Counted from the first letter of the stretch, positions 17,089-25,254 are shown. The stretch is DNA of 64,000 nt from Collinsella tanakaei (GCF_016902615.1 NZ_JACJMB010000002.1:62001-126000); one strand, 5' to 3'. Made by a program: numbers and translations. Notes: a model not told the origin generated them from the sequence alone.

Positions 17089-18132
17089 ATGGCAGTTGAG
17101 AAGAAGGATATCGACTGGGGCAACCTGGGCTTCGCCTACCGTCCCACCGACTACAGCTATGTTTGCAATTATAAGGACGGCGCGTGGGAGGAGGGCGGTC
17201 TCACGACCGACCACACCCTGACGCTCTCCGAGTGCGCGGGCATCTTCCACTATTGCCAGGAGGTTTTCGAGGGCCTGAAGGCCTACACGACGGCGGATGG
17301 CCGCATCGTCTGCTTCCGTCCCGACCTGAACGCGAGCCGCATGGCCGATTCGGCGCGCCGCATCGTGATGCCGCCGTTCCCCGAGGACAAGTTCCTCGAG
17401 GCCGTGAAGATGGTCGTCAAGGCCAACGAGGCATGGGTGCCGCCGTTCGGTTCGGGCGCGACGCTCTACATCCGCCCGCTCATGGTCGCCACCGGTGAGG
17501 TCATCGGCGTGGCCCCCGCTGACGAGTACCAGTTCCGCATCCTCGTGACGCCCGTGGGCCCGTACTACTCGGGCGGCGTCAAGCCCGTCGCGGTGAAGGT
17601 CCCCGAGTACGATCGCGCCGCGCCCCACGGCACCGGCGCCATCAAGGCGGGCCTCAACTACGCCATGAGCCTGTATCCGAGCGTCCAGGCCCACGCCGAG
17701 GGCTTCGCCGACAACATGTTCCTCGACCCGCAGACCCACACCTACGTGGAGGAGTCCGGCGGCGCGAACTTCCTGTTCGTCGATGCCGACGGCTCGCTTG
17801 TGGTGCCGCAGTCCGCGACGAACTCCATCCTGCCCTCCATCACCCGCCGCTCGCTCGTGCAGGTGGCCCAGGACATGCTGGGCATGACCGTCGTCGAGCG
17901 CCCGGTGAAGTTCTCCGAGGTCGCCTCCGGCGCGTTCACCGAGTGCGGCATGTGCGGCACCGCCGCCGTCATCAGCCCGGTGGGCAAGGTCGTGTGCGGC
18001 GACGAGGAGATCGTCTTCGCGAGCGGCATGGAGGAAGTCGGCCCCGTGATGAAGAAGCTCCGCGAGACCCTGACCGCCATCCAGGACGGCGAGATCGAGG
18101 GTCCCGAGGGCTGGGTCGTCGAGATCTGCTAG
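17089..18132 (+). CDS. ilvE: Branched-chain amino acid aminotransferase
   Basis: ATG 17089 follows AAAAAGGAG; an ATG at 17062 is in frame but lacks a site. The 347-residue protein is a fold-type IV PLP enzyme of the longer BCAT class: the PLP lysine lies in GTGAIKAGLNYA near residue 190, and EESGGANFLFV forms the cofactor pocket. It interconverts Leu, Ile and Val with their 2-oxo acids using glutamate/2-oxoglutarate. It is monocistronic, between a structured leader and a strong terminator. The 260 bases upstream contain GC-rich hairpin-forming sequence (for example ACCGGCA...TGCCGGT near 16901-16925) but no clear riboswitch that I can name. Confidence 0.94.
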   Translation: MAVEKKDIDWGNLGFAYRPTDYSYVCNYKDGAWEEGGLTTDHTLTLSECAGIFHYCQEVFEGLKAYTTADGRIVCFRPDLNASRMADSARRIVMPPFPEDKFLEAVKMVVKANEAWVPPFGSGATLYIRPLMVATGEVIGVAPADEYQFRILVTPVGPYYSGGVKPVAVKVPEYDRAAPHGTGAIKAGLNYAMSLYPSVQAHAEGFADNMFLDPQTHTYVEESGGANFLFVDADGSLVVPQSATNSILPSITRRSLVQVAQDMLGMTVVERPVKFSEVASGAFTECGMCGTAAVISPVGKVVCGDEEIVFASGMEEVGPVMKKLRETLTAIQDGEIEGPEGWVVEIC

Positions 18133-18166
18133 CTCCGACGCGACAAGACATTGTTTCGCTATGCCA

Positions 18167-18198
18167 AGCGGGGGAGGGCGATGCCCTTCCCCGCTTTT
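18167..18198 (+). terminator. Rho-independent terminator of ilvE
   Basis: GCGGGGGAGGGC and GCCCTTCCCCGC pair around a three-base loop, followed by TTTTT. Confidence 0.88.
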
Positions 18199-18214
18199 TC
18201 GCGTTCGCGGGCTC

Positions 18215-18242
18215 TGTCCTCATCGGGGACGGGGTAGTTTGG
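18215..18242. repeat. Dispersed repeat unit (TGTCCTCATCGGGGACGGGG family), single arm
   Basis: The first 22 bases are identical to the arm of the large palindrome at 22242. The copy lies directly downstream of the ilvE terminator and has no facing arm. Confidence 0.7.
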
Positions 18243-18372
18243 AAATCCGGCTGAATCCATTGCCGGCCGAAATCCCGCACGTCATAATGGCGTCTATCCT
18301 CGCATGCGCGTTCGCGCATATGCACCCGATATGTACTCTCCCCACAGGGGACGCTGAACCAAGGAGGATCCC

Positions 18373-19854
18373 ATGACGCTTCGGCATCGTGCTGTTTTCG
18401 CGGGCCTGACCGCTGTCTGCGCGTTCGCGCTCACGGGCGCGCCGGCCGCCGCCTCGGCGGATACGGGCGGCCTTTCGTCTGCCGCATCCGACGCGACTGC
18501 CCAGCTTCCCGCTCCGGGCGACTTCGACCGTGCGGACGCCTACGAGGAGGACCCCTCGCTGTCCTCAGATATCGACTTGCTCTCAGGGGGCTCTGCGCGC
18601 CTGGCTCCCCAGGCGCTGTCCTCCGAGATGAAGTACTTCGCCGAAAACGAAAGCGGCTCCAACTACAACCAGGGCTTCAGCTACGGCGACGGCTACAACG
18701 CCATGGGGTTCTACCAGTTCGACCGCCGCTATGCGCTCGTGCCGTTCATCCAGGCGGTCTATGAGTACAACCCGACAAAGTACGCCATGTTCGGCCCTGT
18801 CGTGGCACGCGGCGAGGAGCTGAAGGCCGCCGCCATCTACGACAGTGCGACCAAACAGCTGACCGAGATCGGGCGCCTTGCCGAGGACGCCTGGCATGCT
18901 GCCTACCAGACCGACCCCACGGAGTTCGCCGCGTTGCAGGACGCTTATGCCTACCAGGAGTATTACCAGCCGGTCGAGCGCATCCTGCGCAACACGTTCG
19001 GCGTCGACATCTCCGGGCGCGCCGACTGCGTCAAGGGCCTGGCATGGAGCCTGTGCAACCTGTTCGGGTCGGGCGGGTGCCAGAAGTTTTTCCGCGACGC
19101 GAACCTGACGAGCTCCATGACCGACCGCCAGTTCGTCAACGCCCTGTGCGACGCGGTCGTGCGCGGCGTCTACACCTACGACTACGCTTATGCCGACAGC
19201 TACGCGGCGCGCTATGAGCGCGAGCGCGCGACGTGTCTGGCATACATCGCCGAGGACGAGGCGAGCTTGTCGAGCACCCTGCCCTTCGCCGACGTGGGCG
19301 ACGCGTGGTATACCGACGCGGTGGCCTACATGTATGAGCACGGTTACATGAGCGGCGTGGATGGTCCCGTGAAGTACTTCTACCCGAACAGCGCCATCAA
19401 GCGCGAGGATGCCGCCGTCGTCATCTACAACATCTTGGGTGGCGGGCAGAGCTTGCAGGCGTGCGGGCTTGCCGACGTGAACCAGGGCGCGTACTACGCG
19501 AAGGCCGTCAACTGGGTGGTTGCGCGCGGCTACATGCAGGGTTATCAGAACGCCGCGGGCGTCTACACGGAATTCGGCGTGGGCGACTACGTGACGCGCG
19601 AGCAGCTTGCCTGCGTGATCGCCAATATCGCACGCGTGCCGGGCAGCGCGGTCGACGCGTCGAAGTTCACCGCTATGCTCGACTGGCGTGAGACCAGCCC
19701 ATGGGCGCAGGGCGGCGTCATCTGGGCGCTTGCCAACGGGGTCATCAATGGCGTGCCGACGGCCAACGGCTACACCATCTCTCCCGCCAGGAACGCATCG
19801 CGCGCCGAGATGGCCGTCATTATGAAGAACTGCATCGATCAGAGCATCTTCTAA
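18373..19854 (+). CDS. Secreted SLH-domain protein with an N-terminal lysozyme-like domain
   Basis: ATG 18373 follows AAGGAGG. A Sec signal peptide ends near GAPAAASA (residue ~30). Residues ~80-300 form a domain beginning ENESGSNYNQG with GYNAMGFYQF; its Glu and aromatic pattern resembles lysozyme/transglycosylase-type hydrolase folds, but I cannot assign it firmly. Residues ~300-493 hold three S-layer homology repeats, recognisable from LPFADVGDAWYTDAVAYMYEHG, LADVNQGAYYAKAVNWVVARG and WAQGGVIWALANGVINGVP. SLH repeats bind secondary wall polymer, so the protein should sit on the cell surface. It could remodel the organism's own wall or act on external glycans. The gene is monocistronic with its own terminator. 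Confidence 0.8.
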   Translation: MTLRHRAVFAGLTAVCAFALTGAPAAASADTGGLSSAASDATAQLPAPGDFDRADAYEEDPSLSSDIDLLSGGSARLAPQALSSEMKYFAENESGSNYNQGFSYGDGYNAMGFYQFDRRYALVPFIQAVYEYNPTKYAMFGPVVARGEELKAAAIYDSATKQLTEIGRLAEDAWHAAYQTDPTEFAALQDAYAYQEYYQPVERILRNTFGVDISGRADCVKGLAWSLCNLFGSGGCQKFFRDANLTSSMTDRQFVNALCDAVVRGVYTYDYAYADSYAARYERERATCLAYIAEDEASLSSTLPFADVGDAWYTDAVAYMYEHGYMSGVDGPVKYFYPNSAIKREDAAVVIYNILGGGQSLQACGLADVNQGAYYAKAVNWVVARGYMQGYQNAAGVYTEFGVGDYVTREQLACVIANIARVPGSAVDASKFTAMLDWRETSPWAQGGVIWALANGVINGVPTANGYTISPARNASRAEMAVIMKNCIDQSIF

Positions 19855-19874
19855 GAGGGGCTGATCGATGGGGG

Positions 19875-19910
19875 AGCCACCCGTTCGGAGTGTCGAGCGG
19901 GCGGCTTTTT
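19875..19910 (+). terminator. Rho-independent terminator
   Basis: AGCCACCCG pairs with CGGGCGGCT (one mismatch) and is followed by TTTTT. It ends the SLH gene. The 728 bases from here to the next gene hold only the two palindromic elements and the promoter listed below. Confidence 0.8.
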
Positions 19911-20157
19911 GTGCGCCTAACGGTGTCTTGGGTCAGGCCTCGGGGGCATCGCTGCAGAAGGTCCTTGCGCGGACAGCGTGCGGCCGCGCCGGCACTTCCC
20001 GCACCCCACGGGCGTTGCCGCGCGCGATGCCCCATGGAATTGGACTGCGCTCCGCTCCGCTGGGGAAGACGCTAGATGTATAAGCAGCGGATAGAACTGC
20101 ATAAAATCGTCCGTCTCAATGTGCTTGTTAACGAGCAGATTAAATAAAAGATTGTCC

Positions 20158-20283
20158 GGGGTACGATTTTCGGGTGTCATGTGCCCATGGGCGCCATACC
20201 CTCTGACATTTCCCCAGTTAAATCCTGCGGGAATGGTGAGGGGCTTCCGGCGGTGGCGTCGGGGCACCGAAAAATCGTACCCC
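20158..20283. repeat. Inverted-repeat element with GGGGTACGATTTTCGG ends
   Basis: GGGGTACGATTTTCGGGTG (20158-20176) faces CACCGAAAAATCGTACCCC (20265-20283), with about 88 bases between the arms including the palindrome GCCCATGGGC. The flanks are AT-rich (near 20140-20160 and 20285-20310), unlike the rest of the window. The arms differ in sequence from the 13-, 27- and 45-kb family, but the design is the same. Confidence 0.7.
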
Positions 20284-20350
20284 TAGCAATATTTAATATG
20301 TATTCATAGGATTTCAGGCAATGCCGAGAGGTTGCCGGCAGCGACATCTA

Positions 20351-20411
20351 ATATCGCCCTGCGGGAAAGCCGGTCGAGTGGATCGCGAGCGGCCTTCCCG
20401 CAGGGCGATAT
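20351..20411. repeat. REP-like hairpin
   Basis: ATATCGCCCTGCGGGAAAGCCG and its facing copy (20390-20411) match at 21 of 22 positions around a 17-base loop. No T-run follows on either strand, so it is not an ordinary terminator. It lies upstream of the amino acid importer promoter. Confidence 0.75.
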
Positions 20412-20537
20412 CCGGACCCACGACAGGCGCTGAAGCCCTGGCCGTTGCCCACGGCGCCCCATTCGCATCTGGGCCGGGCGCCGCGACAGGGTTTCGTGTC
20501 GGAGCGATTTCCCATCAGAGCTCCGGCAAAAAGATAC

Positions 20538-20566
20538 TTGCCGTGTGTACTACACCATAGTAAAGT
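20538..20566 (+). promoter_or_regulatory. Probable promoter of the amino acid importer
   Basis: TTGCCG (20538-20543) and TAAAGT (20561-20566) are separated by 17 bases, about 70 bases before the binding-protein start. Confidence 0.4.
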
Positions 20567-20638
20567 GAAGTCCGTTGCAATCCAGCGCCCGGCGCCGCGT
20601 GCGGTGGTGGGCGTGAGACCTGATAGGGAAGGTAGAGC

Positions 20639-21484
20639 ATGAAGAAGAATCGTCTGTTCGCGCCCATCGCCGCGACCGTTGCGTTCGCGGGCGCCCTCGC
20701 GCTTGCCGCTTGCGGCGGCTCTCCGGCGGCGGACGAGCCCGCCGACACCGCGACCGCCGAGGACACTTCGGCGGATATCGCCACGTTCACCGTCGGTTTC
20801 GACCAGTCTTATCCGCCTTACGGCTATGTGGGCGATGATGGCGAATTCACCGGCTTCGACCTCGACCTTGCGGCAGAGGTCGCCGACCGCAACGGCTGGG
20901 AGATCGAGCTCGAGCCTATCGATTGGGACGCCAAGGATACCCTGCTCGACTCCGGTGCCATCACGTGCATCTGGAACGGCTTCACCATGGAGGGCCGCGA
21001 GGAAGACTACACGTTCTCGAGCCCGTACATGCTGAACGGCCAGGTTGTCGTCGTGAAGGCCGATAGCGGTATCGAGAACCTCGAGGACCTTGCCGGCAAG
21101 ACGGTCATTACCCAGGTCGACTCCGCGGCGCTCGACGTGCTCGAGGGCGACCAGGCCGAGCTTGCCGCTACGTTCGCCTCGCTCGAGCAGATCGGCGACT
21201 ACAACACGGCGTTCATGCAGCTCGAGTCCGGTGCGGTCGACGCCGTTGCCTGCGACCTCTCCATTGCCGAGTACCAGATGGCCGCGAAGCCCGACGCCTA
21301 CGTTCAGCTGCCCGATATGCTCTCCGAGGAGCACTACGCCGTCGGCTTCAAGAAGGGCAGCCAGGAGCTTGCCGATACCGTGACCGACACGCTGCGCGAG
21401 ATGGACGAGGACGGTACCGTCAAGGAGCTGTGCGACAAGTACGCCGAGTACGGCATCTCCTACGAAAACTGGGTTCTGGAGTAG
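20639..21484 (+). CDS. Amino acid ABC transporter substrate-binding lipoprotein
   Basis: ATG 20639 follows GGGAAGG. The 281-residue protein begins with a lipoprotein signal (lipobox LAACG, Cys at residue ~24), then an acidic linker, then an SBP family 3 domain: FDQSYPPYGYVGDDGEFTGF is the first ligand segment, followed by GFTMEGREEDYTFSSPY. It would bind a polar amino acid outside the membrane and deliver it to the permease encoded next. Family 3 proteins serve Gln, Glu, Arg, His, Cys or related ligands; the exact one cannot be read here. Confidence 0.94.
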   Translation: MKKNRLFAPIAATVAFAGALALAACGGSPAADEPADTATAEDTSADIATFTVGFDQSYPPYGYVGDDGEFTGFDLDLAAEVADRNGWEIELEPIDWDAKDTLLDSGAITCIWNGFTMEGREEDYTFSSPYMLNGQVVVVKADSGIENLEDLAGKTVITQVDSAALDVLEGDQAELAATFASLEQIGDYNTAFMQLESGAVDAVACDLSIAEYQMAAKPDAYVQLPDMLSEEHYAVGFKKGSQELADTVTDTLREMDEDGTVKELCDKYAEYGISYENWVLE

Positions 21485-21526
21485 GTTGCGCCCGGGCCAG
21501 CAGGGCTTGAGGCGATTGAGAATCGG

Positions 21527-21560
21527 ATGGGAAACCGGGGTGAGCTCGGTTTCCCATTTT
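21527..21560 (+). terminator. Intra-operon terminator between binding protein and permease
   Basis: A perfect 11-bp stem, ATGGGAAACCG with CGGTTTCCCAT, has a nine-base loop and a TTT tail. It would let most transcripts stop after the binding protein, giving more of it than of the membrane parts, as is common for binding-protein transporters. Confidence 0.7.
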
Positions 21561-21579
21561 GCTGCATGAAAGGGGACGC

Positions 21580-22233
21580 ATGGACATCACGACCATGACC
21601 GGGATGCTGCTGGAGGGCTTCGGCACGACGATCACGATCTTCGCGCTGACGCTCGTGGGGTCGATTCCCCTTGCCGTGCCCATCGCGCTGGCGCGCATGA
21701 GCCGGTTTCTCCCCCTGCGCACGCTCGCCCGCGTCTACATCTCCATCTTGCGCGGCACGCCGCTCATGTTGCAGATGTTCGCGATCTACTTCGCACCGTA
21801 CTACGTGTTCGGCATCGAGCTCACGCCCGACTCGAAATGGCAGGCGTGCATCATCGCGTTCATTGTGAACTACGCCGCCTATTTCGCCGAGATCTACCGC
21901 AGCGGCATCCAGTCCATCCCGCGCGGCCAGTACGAGGCCGCCGAGGTGCTCGGCTACTCGCGTGCGCAGACGTTCGCGCGCATCGTGCTGCCCCAGGTGA
22001 TCAAGCGCATCCTGCCCTCCATGGGCAACGAGGTCATCACGCTCGTGAAGGATACGTCGCTCGCGTTCGCCATCGGCGTGGCGGAGATGTTCTCCACCGC
22101 CAAGGCGCTCGTGGCCTCGCAGGTGAGCATGGTGCCGTTTGCCATCTCGGCGGTGTTCTACTGGGTGTTCAACTTCCTGGTCGAGATCATCATCGGCCGT
22201 GTGGAGAAAAAGCTGGACTACTACCACGATTAA
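21580..22233 (+). CDS. Amino acid ABC transporter permease (His/Glu/Gln/Arg/opine family)
   Basis: ATG 21580 follows AAAGGGGA; an upstream in-frame ATG at 21559 lies against the terminator hairpin. The 217-residue protein has about five membrane segments, the family start GFGTTITIFALTL, SILRGTPLMLQ, and the EAA loop YEAAEVLGYSRAQTFARIVLPQ that contacts the ATPase. It probably forms a homodimer as no second permease gene is present. It lies between the binding-protein gene and the ATPase gene. Confidence 0.95.
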   Translation: MDITTMTGMLLEGFGTTITIFALTLVGSIPLAVPIALARMSRFLPLRTLARVYISILRGTPLMLQMFAIYFAPYYVFGIELTPDSKWQACIIAFIVNYAAYFAEIYRSGIQSIPRGQYEAAEVLGYSRAQTFARIVLPQVIKRILPSMGNEVITLVKDTSLAFAIGVAEMFSTAKALVASQVSMVPFAISAVFYWVFNFLVEIIIGRVEKKLDYYHD

Positions 22234-22240
22234 GGACGGT

Positions 22241-22332
22241 CTGTCCTCATCGGGGACGGGGTAGCCTGGCGCCACCCTGCCCCCTCATGGGGGCAGGGTG
22301 GCGCCAGGCTACCCCGTCCCCGATGAGGACAG
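22241..22332. repeat. Perfect 44-bp palindrome between permease and ATPase genes
   Basis: The left arm (22241-22284) and right arm (22289-22332) are exact reverse complements around the loop TCAT. The outer 22 bases are the dispersed TGTCCTCATCGGGGACGGGG unit; the inner part is GTAGCCTGGCGCC and CCTGCCCCC. The right arm ends 17 bases before the ATPase start, just ahead of its ribosome site. No T-run follows. In RNA it would fold into a very stable hairpin that could block 3' exonucleases or act as an RNase III site. Confidence 0.9.
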
Positions 22333-22349
22333 CATGAAGGAGGAGGGAC

Positions 22350-23117
22350 ATGGCAGAGCCGGTCTTTGCGATGGAGCATGTGAGCAAGGCGTTCGGAGGC
22401 AACGTCGTGCTGCGCGATATCTCGCTGTCGGTCGAGCCGGGCGAGGTCGTGGCGATTATCGGCCCGTCAGGCGGCGGCAAGTCCACGCTGCTGCGCTGCG
22501 CGACCACGCTTGAGCAGATCGACAGCGGAACCCTGAGCTACGGCGACCTGCAGGTGGCCACGACCGACGCGAGCGGCAACGTGGCCTACCTCAAGGGCGA
22601 TGCGCTGCGTCGGGCGAAGAGCCGTTTCGGCCTCGTGTTCCAGAGCTATAACCTGTTTCCGCATATGAGCGTGCTGAAAAACATCATGGATGCGCCCATC
22701 GTGGTGCAGAAGCGCGATCGGGCCGAGGTGGAGCGCGAGGCCCGCGCGCTCATCGCCAAGATGGGGCTCACGGGCACCGAGGACAAGGTGCCCTGTCAGC
22801 TTTCGGGCGGCCAGCAGCAGCGCGCAAGCATCGCACGCGCTCTTGCGCTCAATCCCGACATCCTGTTTTTCGACGAACCCACGAGCGCCCTTGACCCTGA
22901 GCTCACCGGCGAGGTGCTGAAGGTCATCCGCCAGCTCGCCGCCGAGGACATCACGATGATCATCGTGACCCACGAGATGGCGTTCGCGCGCGATGTGGCC
23001 GATCGTGTCGTCTTCATGGACGGCGGCATGATTGTGGAGGAGGGCGACCCCGCCGAGGTGCTCGCCAACCCGAAGCAGGAGCGCACGCGGGCATTTCTCG
23101 CGCGCTACAGCGGATAG
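22350..23117 (+). CDS. Amino acid ABC transporter ATP-binding protein
   Basis: ATG 22350 follows GGAGGAGGGAC. The 255-residue protein has Walker A GPSGGGKST, Q-loop VFQSYNLFPH, signature LSGGQQQR, Walker B ILFFDEPTSALDPE and the switch His in VTHEM, the set typical of the GlnQ/HisP family. It supplies ATP hydrolysis for the importer encoded upstream. A ~15-residue insertion between the Walker A helix and the Q-loop (near ATTDASGNVAYLKGD) is longer than in E. coli GlnQ. Confidence 0.95.
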   Translation: MAEPVFAMEHVSKAFGGNVVLRDISLSVEPGEVVAIIGPSGGGKSTLLRCATTLEQIDSGTLSYGDLQVATTDASGNVAYLKGDALRRAKSRFGLVFQSYNLFPHMSVLKNIMDAPIVVQKRDRAEVEREARALIAKMGLTGTEDKVPCQLSGGQQQRASIARALALNPDILFFDEPTSALDPELTGEVLKVIRQLAAEDITMIIVTHEMAFARDVADRVVFMDGGMIVEEGDPAEVLANPKQERTRAFLARYSG

Positions 23118-23230
23118 AAGCCGGACCCGCCGCGTCCGTTGCGTACGGCATCGCCGTGTCGGGTATATCATAGAGCGCAGTGTACCCGGCTGCCGGACGC
23201 GCGCACGAACACGACCAGATAGGAGTGCCT

Positions 23231-23503
23231 ATGTATTCCGAGGAGACCACCATCGTCAACGCCACGGGCCTGCATGCCCGCCCCGCCTCGCTGTTCTGCA
23301 AGACGGCGTCGGGGTTCTCGTCGAACGTCACTGTCAAGAAGGCCGGTGCCGACGGTGACGGCGTGAGCGCCAAGAGCATGCTCGCCCTTATGACGCAGGG
23401 CCTTTCGTGCGGCTCCAAGATCATCATCACCGCCGACGGCGACGATGAGCAAGAAGCGGTGAAGGCGCTCGTGCAGCTCGTCGAGAGCGGCTGCGGCGAG
23501 TAG
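23231..23503 (+). CDS. ptsH: Phosphocarrier protein HPr
   Basis: ATG 23231 follows ATAGGAG; an ATG 51 bases upstream adds an unrelated extension and is not used. The 90-residue protein has the phosphorylated His15 in GLHARPA and the regulatory Ser in AKSM (residue 49, equal to Ser46 of other HPr proteins after a three-residue insertion). HPr accepts phosphate from enzyme I and passes it to sugar-specific enzymes II. The Ser site suggests HPr kinase control. No ptsI lies next to it; it is monocistronic with a terminator. TTGCGT at 23139 and GTATAT at 23163 are possible promoter boxes. Confidence 0.96.
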   Translation: MYSEETTIVNATGLHARPASLFCKTASGFSSNVTVKKAGADGDGVSAKSMLALMTQGLSCGSKIIITADGDDEQEAVKALVQLVESGCGE

Positions 23504-23537
23504 GGGCACACAGCGCTAGCGCATCAACGTGATGTGG

Positions 23538-23577
23538 AGGCGTCCCGTCGGCTGCGTGAGCCGCGGGGCGCCTTTCT
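23538..23577 (+). terminator. Rho-independent terminator of ptsH
   Basis: AGGCGTCCCGTCGGCT pairs with AGCCGCGGGGCGCCT, with small mismatches, and is followed by TTCTT. Confidence 0.75.
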
Positions 23578-23663
23578 TGTGCGGACCACTGCGGTGCGCC
23601 CATTCGCGCCCGCCGGCGCGCGCATGGGTGCCGTCTTGCTAAGATGGTTGCAGTCTGCATGCC

Positions 23664-23683
23664 GACGCCGCCGTCGCGGCGTC
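23664..23683 (+). promoter_or_regulatory. Leader hairpin of pyrE
   Basis: GACGCCGC, CGTC loop, GCGGCGTC form a perfect 8-bp hairpin six bases before the AAAGGA ribosome site. It may affect translation of pyrE; no PyrR-type anti-terminator is evident. Confidence 0.4.
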
Positions 23684-23699
23684 TGTCGAAAGGATGCCT

Positions 23700-24383
23700 A
23701 TGGAGGCCTATAAGCAGGAGTTCATCGAGTTCATGGTCGAGTCGGACGTGCTCAAGTTCGGCGAGTTCGTGCTCAAGAGCGGCCGCACCTCGCCGTTCTA
23801 CATGAACGCGGGCGCCTACGTGACCGGCGAGCAGCTCAAGCGTCTGGGCGAGTACTACGCGCGCGCCATCCACGACAACTTCGGGTTGGACTTCGACGTC
23901 GTGTTCGGCCCGGCCTACAAGGGCATCCCGCTGTCGGTCGTGACCGCCATCGCCCTGCACGAGCTCTACGGCAAGGAGGTCAAGTACTGCTCCGACCGCA
24001 AGGAGGTCAAGGACCACGGCTCAGATAAGGGCAACATGCTCGGGTACGAGCTGGCCGACGGCGACCGCGTGGTGATGGTCGAGGATGTGACCACCTCGGG
24101 CAAGTCCATCAACGAGACGTATCCCAAGCTGATGGCCGCGGCGAACGTCGAGGTCAAGGGCCTGATCGTATCGCTGAACCGCATGGAGGTCGGCAAGGGC
24201 GGTGTCACGACCGCGCAGAAGGAGATCGAGGCAAAATATGGGTTCCCGGTCGCCTCCATCGTGTCGATGGCCGAGGTCGTCGAGCACCTCTACAACCGTG
24301 AGGTGAACGGCCGCGTGGTGATCGACGACGCGATCAAGCAGGCGATCGACGCCTACTACGAGCAGTACGGCGCCAAGGAGTAG
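23700..24383 (+). CDS. pyrE: Orotate phosphoribosyltransferase
   Basis: Two in-frame ATGs lie at 23694 and 23700; the second has correct spacing to AAAGGA. The 227-residue protein has the type I PRTase PRPP loop VVMVEDVTTSGKS near residue 125, an N-terminal FGEFVLKSGRTSPFYMN hood typical of OPRTase, and the flexible loop region CSDRKEVKDHG. It joins orotate to PRPP giving orotidine 5'-phosphate in pyrimidine synthesis. It stands alone rather than in a pyr operon. Confidence 0.95.
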   Translation: MEAYKQEFIEFMVESDVLKFGEFVLKSGRTSPFYMNAGAYVTGEQLKRLGEYYARAIHDNFGLDFDVVFGPAYKGIPLSVVTAIALHELYGKEVKYCSDRKEVKDHGSDKGNMLGYELADGDRVVMVEDVTTSGKSINETYPKLMAAANVEVKGLIVSLNRMEVGKGGVTTAQKEIEAKYGFPVASIVSMAEVVEHLYNREVNGRVVIDDAIKQAIDAYYEQYGAKE

Positions 24384-24555
24384 CAGCGCCTGCGCGCGTT
24401 CGCGCAAACGGGGCGCGCCGACGTGATGTGCGCCGCGCCCGGCGCGATGCTTCCGGGCGCGGTGGCGCGTCTCGGCGCCACCCCTCTATACCATGACGCA
24501 TCCGGGCGCGCCCGCAGCTCAGTCGGGCGCGTTCGCGTATCCAAGGGAGGAAGCG

Positions 24556-25161
24556 GTGGGAAAACGATTTGCATCCGCCATCGTGGCACTTGCCTGCGCG
24601 GCGGTGGTTGCGCTGGCGGGCGGCTGCGGCGGTCCGTCCGATGAGCAGCAGATCCGCGAGGGCATCACGCAGGCCTTCGACGAGATCGCCAACCAGGAGT
24701 CCGAGGCGCGCCGCCAGATGGTGGACACGATGAGCGCTGACGGGAGCCTGACCGACCTTGGGGTCGATCCCCAAGAGCTGTCAGATGCCCTGTTTGACGG
24801 ATTCGGCTATAAGATCGGCGATATCGAGGTGGATGCCGAGCAGGGCACGGCGACCGCCGAGGTCACGCTGACGTCCAAGACGCTTGCCGGTGTGGTCGGC
24901 GGCCTCAAGCAGGGCATCGTCGAGGTGCTCGGCTCCGGCGGCATCCTGACCATGACACAAGACGAGATCAACGCCGAGGTGGGCGATATGCTGGTCAAAG
25001 CGCTGGATGAGGCGCCTGTTGAGGAGCAGGAGATCTCCCTGCCGTGCTCGCGCACCGGCGAGGGAGCCTGGTCGCTCGACGAGGACGCGGGCAAAGCCGT
25101 GGGGCGCGCCCTGGTCGGCGACCTAGCCGGCGAGGCGACCTCTGCGCAGCAGGCTCAGTAA
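24556..25161 (+). CDS. Putative lipoprotein of unknown function
   Basis: GTG 24556 (VGKRFASAIVALACA) is preceded by AGGGAGGAAG; the ATG at 24493 would put a polar stretch ahead of the signal peptide. The 201-residue product has a signal peptide ending in an atypical lipobox LAGGC, then an acidic alpha/beta domain without catalytic motifs I can recognise (KIGDIEVDAEQGTATAEVTL reads as beta strands). It may belong to the small cystatin-like lipoproteins seen in Gram-positives; that is a guess. It is monocistronic. Confidence 0.72.
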   Translation: MGKRFASAIVALACAAVVALAGGCGGPSDEQQIREGITQAFDEIANQESEARRQMVDTMSADGSLTDLGVDPQELSDALFDGFGYKIGDIEVDAEQGTATAEVTLTSKTLAGVVGGLKQGIVEVLGSGGILTMTQDEINAEVGDMLVKALDEAPVEEQEISLPCSRTGEGAWSLDEDAGKAVGRALVGDLAGEATSAQQAQ

Positions 25162-25226
25162 TAGCTGCGTCCGCACGGGTGCTGAAGGTCCGATGGTAAC
25201 GCGTTCGTAACAGTTTGCTCCCTGTT

Positions 25227-25254
25227 TTGACTTTCGCTCGCTAAAGCGTAGACT
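25227..25254 (+). promoter_or_regulatory. Promoter of the leader peptide-cstA unit
   Basis: TTGACT (25227-25232), a 16-base spacer and TAGACT (25249-25254) place the transcript start about 60 bases before the leader peptide ATG. Confidence 0.6.

Noticed and set aside
19917-20267. 116-residue minus-strand reading frame in the gene-free region
   Set aside because: It has no ribosome site, spans the inverted-repeat element and terminator, and its only protein-like piece (NLLFNLLVNKHIETDD) comes from the AT-rich flank.
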